Source: an uncultured Azohydromonas sp.
Lineage (GTDB): Bacteria > Pseudomonadota > Gammaproteobacteria > Burkholderiales > Burkholderiaceae_C
Assembly: GCF_937926365.1 (NCBI RefSeq)
Contig: NZ_CALAOH010000015.1
Location: 1 to 19,717, forward strand
Reading direction: 5' to 3'
Length of the DNA: 19,717 bases
Part shown: in pieces, positions 1-8,689 of the stretch
How positions within the stretch are numbered: the first letter of the stretch is position 1
Layout: each line of letters begins with the position of its first letter
Notes under the pieces: model-generated
Databases searched by the model: none
What the model saw: the letters and a program-made list of their open reading frames with translations, nothing else
Told to the model about the DNA's origin: nothing
Translations under genes and position numbers: made by a program

Positions 1-85
1 TGGTGCCGACGGCGAGACTCGAACTCGCACAGCTTTCGCCACTACCCCCTCAAGATAGCGTGTCTACCAATTTCACCACGTCGGC
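1..85 (-). tRNA. tRNA-Leu (anticodon GAG)
   Basis: The reverse complement folds as a class II tRNA. The acceptor stem GCCGACG pairs with CGTCGGC and is followed by an encoded ACCA end. The D-arm is of the GGTAGAC type. The anticodon loop TTGAGGG (anticodon GAG) sits on a CTATC/GGTAG stem that contains one wobble pair. There is a short extra arm with a GAAA loop, and a GTTCGAGTC T-loop. It decodes CUC/CUU leucine codons. It lies downstream of secG on the same strand; in Burkholderiales it usually separates secG from the nuo operon, which would be off the left edge. Confidence 0.95.
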
Positions 86-377
86 CTTGTCAGGCACTGC
101 ACGACTTGCTTGAGGCATTGCTTGTCGGCAGACCTGCATTCTATACCAGTTTTCCCTCATTCGAGGGACATCCCGAAGTTTTTTGCTGGCTCGCTCGGTG
201 AGCCAGTGCGCCCTCCCCTCCAGAGCGCAACCAGGCCTTTTCGGGCCGGCCAATCCTGCGCCTATGGCGCAGGGATCACACCTTAGAGGGTGTGCTTTTC
301 ATGCCGCTGACGCCGAGCCTTTCAGACGGCTTGCAGCCCGCACCGCGGGACCGCAAGCGGCTGATATGGCCGAGGGA
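86..377. other. Hairpin-rich gap between secG and tRNA-Leu
   Basis: No gene is supported here. The stretch holds several inverted repeats: 153-168, 186-206 (CTGGCTC/GAGCCAG), 234-247 (GGCC/GGCC), 255-273 (CCTGCGCC/GGCGCAGG with a 3-base loop) and 277-294 (CACACC/GGTGTG). Only the last is followed by T residues, and only when read on the plus strand, so no clear terminator exists for the minus-strand secG transcript. The arms could be processing or Rho-associated structures before the tRNA. Confidence 0.5.
140..148 (-). promoter_or_regulatory. Possible extended -10 of the tRNA-Leu promoter
   Basis: On the minus strand, TGGTATAGA resembles an extended -10 (TGnTATAAT) about 55-60 bases upstream of the tRNA. 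No convincing -35 hexamer is seen at the right distance. A small hairpin (153-168, TCCCTC/GAGGGA around a GAAT loop) lies just upstream. The call is weak. Confidence 0.35.
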
Positions 378-812
378 TCAGCGCGCCGGAGCCGCGTCCG
401 AAGCCACGGGCGCCGGCACAGGAGCAGCGGGCACCGCCGGCTCCGCAACGCCCGGGATGGCACCGGGAATGGCACCCGGGACCTGCGCGGGCGTCGAGGC
501 CGCCGGCGCGCTGGCCGCGGGCACCGCCCGGTCGAGCACGCTACCGCCGCCGTTGGCGGCCGGCTCGGCACCGCGGTAGTTCGACAGGTAAGCCAGCGCC
601 AGCGTGCACACGAAGAACACGGTGGCGCACACGGCGGTGGTGCGCGACAGGAAGTTGGCACTGCCCGTGGCACCGAAGAGGCTGCCCGAAGAGCCGCTGC
701 CGAAGGAGGCGCCCATGTCGGCGCCCTTGCCGTGCTGCACCAGCACCAGGCCGATCATGGCCACGGCCGCCAGCAGCTGCACCGCCAGGACGATGTTGAA
801 CCAGATTTGCAT
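378..812 (-). CDS. secG: Preprotein translocase subunit SecG
   Basis: SecG is the small membrane subunit of the SecYEG channel and assists SecA-driven export across the inner membrane. The 144-residue product has two hydrophobic segments (about 3-26 and 57-78). They are joined by a Gly/Ser-rich loop with the family signature LVLVQHGKGADMGASFGSG followed by a GSLFGATGS stretch. The tail from residue 81 on is rich in Ala and Pro and longer than in E. coli SecG (110 aa), and it is probably disordered. The ATG at 812 is preceded by AACGAGAGATCT, a plausible ribosome-binding site. The gene starts 28 bases after tpiA on the same strand and is probably the last protein gene of the pnp-qor-tpiA-secG unit. 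The identification is firm. Confidence 0.95.
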   Translation of the reverse strand: MQIWFNIVLAVQLLAAVAMIGLVLVQHGKGADMGASFGSGSSGSLFGATGSANFLSRTTAVCATVFFVCTLALAYLSNYRGAEPAANGGGSVLDRAVPAASAPAASTPAQVPGAIPGAIPGVAEPAVPAAPVPAPVASDAAPAR

Positions 813-840
813 AGATCTCTCGTTATTCCGATGCGCGCGC

Positions 841-1587
841 TCAGCCCCCGGCGCGGCAGATGGCGGCGAAGTCCACCGCCTTCAGCGCGGCACCGCCGAT
901 GAGGCCGCCGTCGATGTCAGGCTGCGCGAACAGCTGCGCGGCGTTGTCGGGCTTGACGCTGCCGCCGTAGAGCAGCCGCATCTCGCCGGCGCGCGGCGTG
1001 GCGGCCTGCAGTTGCGCACGCAGCAATGCGTGCACTTCCTGCGCCTGCTCGGGTGTCGCGGTCTTGCCGGTACCGATGGCCCACACCGGTTCGTAAGCCA
1101 CCACCATCTCGGCCACGCAGTGGCCCAAGGTGTGGATCACGGCCGAGAGCTGGCGCTTGACCACCGAGGCCGTCTCGCCGGCCTCGCGCTGCGCCAGCGT
1201 CTCGCCCACGCACACGATGGGCGTGACGCCGTGAGCCAGCGCGATACGCGCCTTGTCCGCCACGAGCTGGTCGCTCTCGGCGTGGTAGGCGCGGCGCTCG
1301 GAGTGGCCCACGATCACGTAGCGACAGCCGAACTCGCGCAGCATCGCGGCCGACACCTCGCCGGTGTAGGCGCCCTGTTCGTGCGCGGAACAGTCCTGCG
1401 CACCCCAGCGGATGTCGCTGGCAGCCAGCGTGACGGCGGTCTCGGACAGGAAGGGGAACGGCACGCACACCGCCACGTCGCAGCCGAAGGGACGCGCGGC
1501 CAGCACGCCCTCCAGCAGCTCGGCGTTGGCCTTGTGGCTGCCGTGCATCTTCCAGTTCCCCACCACCAGCTTGCGTCTAGAAGTCAT
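841..1587 (-). CDS. tpiA: Triosephosphate isomerase
   Basis: The enzyme interconverts dihydroxyacetone phosphate and glyceraldehyde 3-phosphate in cytoplasmic central carbon metabolism. The 248-residue product shows the whole active site: N11 and K13 in VVGNWKMHG, H95 in VIVGHSERR, and E166 in the AYEPVWAIGTGKT loop region. A C-terminal LLYGGSVKPDN phosphate-binding motif follows. The length is normal for bacterial TPI (about 250). The open frame runs upstream as far as 2322 in a frame overlapping the previous gene, but family alignment puts the start at the ATG at 1587 (MTSRRKLVVGNWK). The gene is 11 bases downstream of the quinone oxidoreductase gene and 28 upstream of secG, so co-transcription is likely. 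Confidence 0.97.
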   Translation of the reverse strand: MTSRRKLVVGNWKMHGSHKANAELLEGVLAARPFGCDVAVCVPFPFLSETAVTLAASDIRWGAQDCSAHEQGAYTGEVSAAMLREFGCRYVIVGHSERRAYHAESDQLVADKARIALAHGVTPIVCVGETLAQREAGETASVVKRQLSAVIHTLGHCVAEMVVAYEPVWAIGTGKTATPEQAQEVHALLRAQLQAATPRAGEMRLLYGGSVKPDNAAQLFAQPDIDGGLIGGAALKAVDFAAICRAGG

Positions 1588-1598
1588 GATTTTTCTAT

Positions 1599-2585
1599 TC
1601 ACCAAGTCAGAACGATCTTGCCCACGTGCGTGCTCGATTCCATGAGCGCATGGGCCTCGGCCGCCTGCGCGGCCTCGAACACCTTGTGGATCACGGGCTT
1701 CACCTGCCCGGCCTCGATCAGCGGCCACACCCTGGCGCGCAGCGCCGCGGCCAGCTGCGCCTTGTAGGCCACGCTGCGCGCGCGCAGCGTCGAGCCCGTG
1801 ATCTGCAGCCGCTTGCGCAGCACCAGGCCGGCGTCGATGGCGCTCTTCGTGCCGCCCTGCACCGCGATGATCGACAGCCGCCCATCCTCCGCCAGGCACT
1901 GCAGCTCGCGGCCCACGTAGTCGCCGGCCACCATGTCCAGCACCACGTCCACGCCGCGCCCGCCGGTGAGGCGCTTGGCCTCCTCGACGAAGTCCTGCGT
2001 GCGGTAGTTGATGGCGGCATCGGCCCCCAGCGCCACGCAGGCGGCGCACTTGTCGTCGCTGCCGGCGGTGACGATGACCCGCGAGCCCAGCGCCTTGGCC
2101 AGCAGGATGGCCGTGACGCCGATCCCGCTGGAGCCGCCCTGCACCAGCAGCGTCTCGCCCGGCTGCAGCCGCGCGATCTCGAACACGTTCTGCCAGACCG
2201 TGAAGAAGGTTTCCGGCAACGCCGCAGCCTCCACGTCGGACAGCGCCGCGGGCGCGGGCAACGCCTGCGCGATGGGCGCCACGCACAGCTCGGCATAGCC
2301 GCCGCCGGCCACCAGCGCGCACACGCGGTCGCCCAGCTTCAGGCCGGCGGCCGCGAGCTCGGCCGGGTCGCCGCCCGCCACCGTGCCGGCGACCTCCAGG
2401 CCCGGCAGGTCCGAGGCGCCCGACGGCGGCGGATAGTGGCCCTTGCGCTGCACCACGTCAGGACGGTTGACGCCCGAGGCGCTCACCCGCACCAGCAGTT
2501 CGCCGGCGGCGGGCACCGGGTCGGGCCGCGTCACCAGACGCAGCACCTCGGGCCCGCCGAACTGGCCAATCTCGACGGCACGCAT
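1599..2585 (-). CDS. NAD(P)H:quinone oxidoreductase, zinc-independent MDR family (PIG3-like)
   Basis: This is a 328-residue medium-chain dehydrogenase/reductase. The N-terminal GroES-like half includes VSASGVNRPDVVQRKGHYPP, typical of the TP53I3/PIG3 quinone oxidoreductases. The Rossmann half has GGSSGIG at 150-156 for NADPH binding. The structural and catalytic zinc cysteines of alcohol dehydrogenases are absent, which fits a quinone reductase rather than an alcohol dehydrogenase. The probable reaction is NADPH-dependent reduction of quinones or other activated carbonyls in the cytoplasm; the true substrate cannot be read from sequence. The start ATG at 2585 is only 5 bases after the pnp stop, and the stop is 11 bases before tpiA, so the gene sits inside a tight operon. 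Related names in databases include qor and crotonyl-type reductases. Confidence 0.88.
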   Translation of the reverse strand: MRAVEIGQFGGPEVLRLVTRPDPVPAAGELLVRVSASGVNRPDVVQRKGHYPPPSGASDLPGLEVAGTVAGGDPAELAAAGLKLGDRVCALVAGGGYAELCVAPIAQALPAPAALSDVEAAALPETFFTVWQNVFEIARLQPGETLLVQGGSSGIGVTAILLAKALGSRVIVTAGSDDKCAACVALGADAAINYRTQDFVEEAKRLTGGRGVDVVLDMVAGDYVGRELQCLAEDGRLSIIAVQGGTKSAIDAGLVLRKRLQITGSTLRARSVAYKAQLAAALRARVWPLIEAGQVKPVIHKVFEAAQAAEAHALMESSTHVGKIVLTW

Positions 2586-2590
2586 GGCGC

Positions 2591-4900
<2,310 letters not shown>

Positions 4901-4974
4901 TGTTTTCTCCGGAAATTCGGCACGCTTGATCGGTGGTGCCTGGGGACCGGGAGTATCGAGGACGGGGCGGATGC

Positions 4975-5016
4975 CATTCCAGCGAGGCTGCAGCAAGCCG
5001 CAGCCCCCCTGGAATG
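4975..5016 (-). promoter_or_regulatory. Long hairpin in the pnp 5' leader
   Basis: On the minus strand, CATTCCAG (5016-5009) pairs with CTGGAATG (4982-4975). An inner GGCTGC/GCAGCC stem (5005-5000 with 4991-4986) closes an 8-base loop. The structure lies 75-116 bases upstream of the pnp ATG. In E. coli a pnp leader stem is cut by RNase III and then used by PNPase for autocontrol. A similar role here is inferred from position only. Confidence 0.5.
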
Positions 5017-5050
5017 ACACATCAACGCCGGTTTCCTCAGCTCTCCAAAG

Positions 5051-5085
5051 ACAAAGAGCCTGTGCTGCGGCTGCAGTACAGGCTC
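5051..5085 (-). terminator. Intrinsic terminator of rpsO
   Basis: Downstream of the rpsO stop on the minus strand, a 13-bp stem forms: GAGCCTGT/ACAGGCTC (5085-5078 with 5063-5056) continued by five inner pairs including one G-T. It has a 4-base loop and is followed by TTTGTCTTTGG. It lies between rpsO and pnp and so can reduce or separate pnp transcription from rpsO. Confidence 0.8.
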
Positions 5086-5103
5086 CTGTCATTCATGCAA
5101 AGC

Positions 5104-5373
5104 TTACTTGCGCAGGCCCAGCTTCTGGATCAGCGCCACGTAGCGGTCGGCGTCCTTGCTCTTCAGATAGGCCAGCAGGCGCTTGCGCTGGTTGACCATC
5201 TTGAGCAGACCGCGGCGGCCGTGGTGGTCCTTGGCGTGGGTCTTGAAGTGGGGCGTCAGCTCGTTGATGCGAGCCGTCAGCAGCGCGACCTGGACTTCGG
5301 GAGAACCGGTGTCCGCGGTGCCGCGGGCGTTGGAGGCGATGATTTCCGCCTTGTTGATGTCAGCAACTGCCAT
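5104..5373 (-). CDS. rpsO: Small ribosomal subunit protein S15 (uS15)
   Basis: S15 binds the 16S rRNA central domain early in assembly of the 30S subunit. The 89-residue product has exactly the E. coli length. It shows the family core: TGSPEVQVALLTARINELT, then HFKTHAKDHHGRRGLL with the His/Asp/Arg residues that contact rRNA, and a basic RLLAYLKSKDADRY helix. The ATG at 5373 has an AGGAA ribosome-binding site that abuts a leader hairpin (5385-5407), which suggests translational control. The gene lies upstream of pnp, as is common, and is closed by its own terminator. Confidence 0.98.
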   Translation of the reverse strand: MAVADINKAEIIASNARGTADTGSPEVQVALLTARINELTPHFKTHAKDHHGRRGLLKMVNQRKRLLAYLKSKDADRYVALIQKLGLRK

Positions 5374-5384
5374 TTGGGATTTCC

Positions 5385-5468
5385 TGGTGCTGGAAACCAC
5401 AGCACCAATCCCTGCACGGGCTTCGTCGTCTGCGGTTTCCGGTTTCACTTGCGGTCGCGGGTGAAACC
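5385..5468 (-). promoter_or_regulatory. rpsO: rpsO leader: two hairpins and a possible pseudoknot overlapping the RBS
   Basis: Read on the minus strand, hairpin A pairs GGTTTCAC (5468-5461) with GTGAAACC (5448-5441). It is followed at once by GGAAACC (5440-5434). Hairpin B pairs TGGTGCT (5407-5401) with AGCACCA (5391-5385) and has the loop GTGGTTTCC. Its last base is the first base of the AGGAA Shine-Dalgarno. The loop's GGTTTCC is fully complementary to the upstream GGAAACC, so a pseudoknot can form. S15 represses its own mRNA through leader structures in several bacterial groups; this element is a candidate for that role. Confidence 0.6.
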
Positions 5469-5545
5469 GACCCGCGCCGTGCTCTTGGTGTCTTCGCGCC
5501 CTCTTCCGCACTGCATGCAATGGGGGTAAACGCGCGAAGCCCTTG

Positions 5546-5551
5546 ATTATA
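5546..5551 (-). promoter_or_regulatory. Likely -10 (TATAAT) of the rpsO promoter
   Basis: A perfect TATAAT on the minus strand overlaps the stop codon of the aminotransferase gene. It would start transcription near 5539 and give an rpsO leader of about 165 bases that includes the hairpins at 5385-5468. No good -35 match is visible. Confidence 0.5.
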
Positions 5552-6731
5552 GGCGAAGCGCCCTGGCCAGCCGCTGCACGCCCAGCCGCAGCCGCTCAAG
5601 GTCTTTGGAGGCGAAGCACCAGCGCAGCCAGCCCTCGCCTTCGGCGCCGAAGGCCGAGCCCGGCGCCAGCCCCAGCCCGTGCTCGGCCACCAGGCGCTTG
5701 GCGAAGGCCAACGAATCCTCCTGCCCCTCGACGCGGAAGAAGGCGTAGAGGCCGCCCGGCGGCGGCGCCACCTCGATGCCCGGCAGCGCCTGCAGCCCTT
5801 CCAGCAGCGTGTCGCGGCCGGCTTTCAGGCGCGCCACCAGCCCCGGCACGAACTCGTCGGCCATCGCCAGCGCCTGCAGCGCGCCGCGCTGCACGAACAC
5901 CGGCGCGCAGGAGCTGTTGAACTCCAGCAGCTTGCCCGTGGCCGCCAGCGCCCGCCCGCCCACGTCGCTCGGCAGCACCAGCCAACCCAGGCGCCAGCCC
6001 GTCATGAGGAAGCTCTTGGAAAAGCTCTGCGTGACCACCAGCCGGTCCTCGGCCTCGGCGATGTCCACGAAGCTGGGCGCGGCGCGCCCCGCCGCGCTGC
6101 CGTCTCCCCACCACAGCCGCTCGTACACCTCGTCAGCCACGATCCAGGTGCCGGTGCGGCGGCAGTGGTCGAGGATCGCCTGCTGCTCGGCGCGCGACAG
6201 CGTCCAGCCCGTGGGGTTGTTGGGCGCGTTGACCAGCAGCGCGCGCGTGGCGGGCGTGATGGCATCCAGCAGCTCCTGCAGGTCCAGCTTCCAGGCGCCC
6301 TGCCGCGGATGCAGCGACACGCGCTTCACCCGTGCGCCCAGGATTTCCGGCTGCGCCGTGATGTTGGGCCAGACGGGCACCACGGCCACCACCTCGTCGC
6401 CCGCGGCCAGCAGCAGCTGCGCCGCCACCATCAGGGCGCTGACGCCGGCACTGGTCACGGCGATGCGCTCCGGGCCCACGGGCGCATGCAGCGCCGAGAT
6501 GTAGCGCGCCAGTGCCTCGCGCACTTCGGGCAGGCCGAGGTTGTGCGCGTAGAAGGTCTCGCCGCGCGCCAGCGACGCCGCGGCGGCCTCGCGCACCTCG
6601 GCCGGCGTCACTTCGTCGCTCTCGCCGAACCAGAAGGCCAGCACGTCGGGACGCCCCAGGCCGGCGTTGGCCACCTCGCGGATCCGCGACGCCGGCAGCG
6701 CCGCCAGGGAAGAACGGATGTATTCGTGCAT
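5547..6731 (-). CDS. Pyridoxal-phosphate-dependent class I/II aminotransferase
   Basis: This is a 394-residue fold-type I aminotransferase. The cofactor lysine is K239 in TQSFSKSFLMTGWRLGW, which also contains the ring-side Arg. NAPNNPTG (168-175) and D200/Y203 in WIVADEVYERLWW are the usual PLP contacts. The C-terminal GGLYAFFRVEG carries the region that normally binds the substrate carboxylate. It probably transfers an amino group between an amino acid and a 2-oxo acid in the cytoplasm. The substrate cannot be fixed: related proteins are annotated as aspartate, alanine or aromatic aminotransferases. It starts 81 bases after tsaD ends, on the same strand, and rpsO follows 173 bases later. 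Confidence 0.88.
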   Translation of the reverse strand: MHEYIRSSLAALPASRIREVANAGLGRPDVLAFWFGESDEVTPAEVREAAAASLARGETFYAHNLGLPEVREALARYISALHAPVGPERIAVTSAGVSALMVAAQLLLAAGDEVVAVVPVWPNITAQPEILGARVKRVSLHPRQGAWKLDLQELLDAITPATRALLVNAPNNPTGWTLSRAEQQAILDHCRRTGTWIVADEVYERLWWGDGSAAGRAAPSFVDIAEAEDRLVVTQSFSKSFLMTGWRLGWLVLPSDVGGRALAATGKLLEFNSSCAPVFVQRGALQALAMADEFVPGLVARLKAGRDTLLEGLQALPGIEVAPPPGGLYAFFRVEGQEDSLAFAKRLVAEHGLGLAPGSAFGAEGEGWLRWCFASKDLERLRLGVQRLARALRL

Positions 6732-6779
6732 GGAACAGACCTCGTCCGGGCGGGCGGGCGTGGGAAAAAGGTGAATGGA

Positions 6780-6802
6780 GCGCGAGGCGGCACGCCCCGC
6801 GC
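6780..6802 (-). terminator. Weak terminator-like hairpin after tsaD
   Basis: GCGCG/CGCGC and GGCG/CGCC arms form a hairpin with one mismatch and a 3-base loop, just past the tsaD stop on the minus strand. A run of five T follows only after about 11 bases (CACCTTTTTCC), so termination would be inefficient and read-through into the aminotransferase gene is possible. Confidence 0.3.
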
Positions 6803-6812
6803 CTGTTGACGC

Positions 6813-7847
6813 TCAGACCTCGGCCAGCGGCCAGCGCGGCTTCACGTCGAAGGCGTAGTCGTGCGCGGGCGCGGCACGGCCGCTCTGCAGCCGCATCGCG
6901 CCGGCCAGGGCGATCATGGCGCCGTTGTCGCTGCACAGGTGCAGCTCGGGGTAGTGCACACGCACGCCAGCGTGGCGGCACAGGCTGTTGAGCCGCGTGC
7001 GCAGCGACCGGTTGGCGCCCACGCCGCCGGCCACCACCAGCCGCTTCAGCCCCGTGGCCTTGAGCGCCTTCATGGACTTGGCGCTCAGCACATCGACGAT
7101 GGCCTCCTGCGTGCTGGCCGCCAGGTCGGCCTTGGGCTGCTCGCACACCTCGGGGCCGAGCTTGCGCAGCTGTGTCATCACCGCCGTCTTCAGCCCGGCG
7201 AAGGAGAAGTCGAGGTTGCCGCTGTGCATCAGCGGCCGTGGCAGCTCGAAGGCCTCGGGGTTGCCGAACTCGGCCAGGCGCGACAGCGCCGGCCCGCCCG
7301 GGTAGCCCAGCCCCAGCAGCTTGGCCGACTTGTCGAAAGCCTCGCCCGCTGCGTCGTCGATGGTCTCGCCCAACAAGTCGTACTCGCCCACACCCTGCAC
7401 GCGCATGAGCTGCGTATGGCCGCCCGAGACCAGCAGCGCCACGAAGGGGAACTCGGGCGGATCGTCGGAGAGGAAGGGCGACAGCAGGTGCCCTTCGAGG
7501 TGGTGGATGCCCAGCGTCGGCTTGCCCAGCGCCGCGGCCAGGGCGCAGGCCACGCCCGCGCCCACGAGCAGCGCGCCCGCGAGGCCGGGACCGCGCGTGT
7601 AGGCAACGACATCCACGTCCTCCAGGCCGCAGCCGGCGTCGATGAACACCTGGCGCGCCAGCGGCAGCACGCGGCGGATGTGGTCGCGCGAGGCCAGCTC
7701 CGGCACCACGCCGCCGTAGGCGCGGTGCATCTCGATCTGGCTGTGCAACGCGTGCGCGCGCAACCGGGGTACGCCGCCCTCGGGCGGCAGTTGCACCAGC
7801 GCCACGCCCGTCTCGTCGCAGGAGGATTCAATTCCCAGCACATTCAT
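6813..7847 (-). CDS. tsaD: tRNA N6-adenosine threonylcarbamoyltransferase TsaD
   Basis: TsaD transfers the threonylcarbamoyl group from TC-AMP to A37 of ANN-decoding tRNAs (t6A), working with TsaB and TsaE. The 344-residue product starts with MNVLGIESSCDETGVAL, the ASKHA phosphate-binding motif. It has the metal-binding pair H116/H120 in GIHHLEGH, the YGGVVPELASRDH block, VSGGHTQL, and a C-terminal SDNGAMIALAG motif. The start at 7847 follows the family N-terminus; the 9-codon upstream extension to 7874 is not conserved-looking. The gene is divergent from nasT with 68 bases between start codons, so the two promoters must overlap or abut. No functional link to the nitrate genes is implied. Confidence 0.97.
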   Translation of the reverse strand: MNVLGIESSCDETGVALVQLPPEGGVPRLRAHALHSQIEMHRAYGGVVPELASRDHIRRVLPLARQVFIDAGCGLEDVDVVAYTRGPGLAGALLVGAGVACALAAALGKPTLGIHHLEGHLLSPFLSDDPPEFPFVALLVSGGHTQLMRVQGVGEYDLLGETIDDAAGEAFDKSAKLLGLGYPGGPALSRLAEFGNPEAFELPRPLMHSGNLDFSFAGLKTAVMTQLRKLGPEVCEQPKADLAASTQEAIVDVLSAKSMKALKATGLKRLVVAGGVGANRSLRTRLNSLCRHAGVRVHYPELHLCSDNGAMIALAGAMRLQSGRAAPAHDYAFDVKPRWPLAEV

Positions 7848-7887
7848 GGTGCGGCAGTGTAGCCAGCGGGGCATTGGTGCACTTTCA

Positions 7888-7903
7888 TGGCGTGAAGCTT
7901 GCA
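7888..7903 (+). promoter_or_regulatory. Candidate sigma-54 promoter of nasT
   Basis: TGGCGTGAAGCTTGCA has GG (7889-7890) and GC (7901-7902) exactly ten bases apart and matches the -24/-12 consensus TGGCACG-N4-TTGCA at all but two fixed positions. The predicted start is about 7914, two bases before the nasT ATG. That would make the message almost leaderless. A TGGTGC half-site like that of NtrC lies just upstream at 7875-7880. Confidence 0.45.
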
Positions 7904-7915
7904 GGCCGGGGCGGC

Positions 7916-8548
7916 ATGAAATCTCCGCAGGCCCTGCGCATCGTCATCGTCGCGCCTGACTCGCTGCACCCCGACCCGTCCGACACCGCGGCGATGGTCG
8001 AGGTCGAGCGCTCGCGCAGCCTGCGCATCGGGCTGCTGCAGCACGGCTACAACATCGTCGCGGTGCTGCCCATCGACCCTTTCCTGCCCGAGCGGCTGGC
8101 ACAGATCCAGCCCGACATGATCATCGTGGACGCCGAGAGCCAGGCGCGCGACACGCTGGAGCATGTCGTGATGGCCACGCGCGACGCGCGCCGGCCGATC
8201 GTGCTGTTCACCGACGACGAGGACACCTCGCATGTGGGCGACGCCATCGCCGCCGGCGTGACGGCCTATGTGGTGGCGGGCCTGGCCCCTGAGCGCATCA
8301 AGTCGGTGCTGGACGTTGCCATGGCACGCTTCCGCCACGAGGAAGAACTGCGCCGCGAGCTCGCCGACGCCCGCAAGCAGCTCGACGAGCGCAAGGTCAT
8401 CGAACGCGCCAAGGGCATGCTGATGAAGCGCCAAGGCATCGACGAGGCGCAGGCCTACGCCCGGCTGCGCAAGACCGCCATGGACAAGGGCCTGAAGGTG
8501 GCCGAGGTGGCGCAGCGCATCGTCGACGTGGCCGACCTGCTCGGCTGA
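7916..8548 (+). CDS. nasT: NasT-type ANTAR-domain antiterminator
   Basis: This is a 210-residue two-domain regulator. Residues ~6-125 form a receiver-like domain (LRIVIVAPDS; candidate phospho-acceptor D72 in MIIVDAES). A coiled segment (~137-160) leads to an ANTAR RNA-binding domain (~150-208) with the hallmark ERKVIERAKGMLMKRQG and the conserved Ala-Tyr and Leu-Arg positions. The usual receiver lysine of strand 5 is missing (TAYVVAG), as expected for a receiver not controlled by ordinary phosphorylation. In known systems NasT binds two-hairpin leader RNA to prevent termination before nitrate-assimilation genes and is held inactive by NasS without nitrate. The start at 7916 is chosen because the receiver begins at once; an upstream TTG at 7874 is unlikely. 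The target RNA lies directly downstream. No nasS gene is in the window. Confidence 0.93.
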   Translation: MKSPQALRIVIVAPDSLHPDPSDTAAMVEVERSRSLRIGLLQHGYNIVAVLPIDPFLPERLAQIQPDMIIVDAESQARDTLEHVVMATRDARRPIVLFTDDEDTSHVGDAIAAGVTAYVVAGLAPERIKSVLDVAMARFRHEEELRRELADARKQLDERKVIERAKGMLMKRQGIDEAQAYARLRKTAMDKGLKVAEVAQRIVDVADLLG

Positions 8549-8572
8549 GCCGCCCGCGCGCCGCAAGGCTGG

Positions 8573-8619
8573 GCACCAAAGCAGCGCAGCCCGCAGGGCC
8601 TTGAAGCCCGCCTTGGTGC
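8573..8619 (+). promoter_or_regulatory. Pair of NtrC-like half-sites upstream of the nrtA promoter
   Basis: GCACCA (8573-8578) and TGGTGC (8614-8619) are perfect halves of the NtrC site GCACCA-N3-TGGTGC, each with a poor partner half. The two implied 15-bp sites centre at 8580 and 8612, 32 bp apart (three helical turns), at about -107 and -75 from the predicted sigma-54 start. The spacing equals that of the tandem enhancer sites at E. coli glnA. The two halves also form an inverted repeat that could be misread as a hairpin; no T run follows it. Confidence 0.45.
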
Positions 8620-8660
8620 AAACGGAACGCCAAAAGGCGGCATTCCCCGGGTCAACCACC

Positions 8661-8676
8661 TGGCACAGGGATTGCA
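8661..8676 (+). promoter_or_regulatory. Sigma-54 (RpoN) promoter of the nitrate transport operon
   Basis: TGGCACAGGGATTGCA matches the -24/-12 consensus TGGCACG-N4-TTGCA at every fixed base except one (A for G). The spacing is exactly ten bases between GG (8662-8663) and GC (8674-8675). Transcription would start near 8687, three bases before the first ANTAR hairpin, giving a leader of about 176 bases. This fits nitrogen control through NtrC. Confidence 0.75.
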
Positions 8677-8689
8677 AGCTACACGGCGA

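Noticed and set aside
277..299. CACACC/GGTGTG plus CTTTTC as the secG terminator
   Set aside because: The T tract is on the plus strand, while secG and the tRNA are on the minus strand.
1588..2322. Upstream extension of the tpiA frame
   Set aside because: It overlaps the quinone oxidoreductase gene in another frame; conserved TPI sequence begins at the ATG at 1587.
8573..8619. GCACCAA/TTGGTGC inverted repeat as a terminator for nasT
   Set aside because: The loop is long and no T run follows. The halves fit NtrC sites better. An inner GGGC/GCCC hairpin with loop CTTGAA has G at position 4 but C at position 1 and lies upstream of the predicted start, so it is not counted as an ANTAR hairpin.
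7844..8677. 277-residue minus-strand open frame opposite nasT and the leader
   Set aside because: It is a shadow of nasT, and its extension into the control region has no family resemblance.
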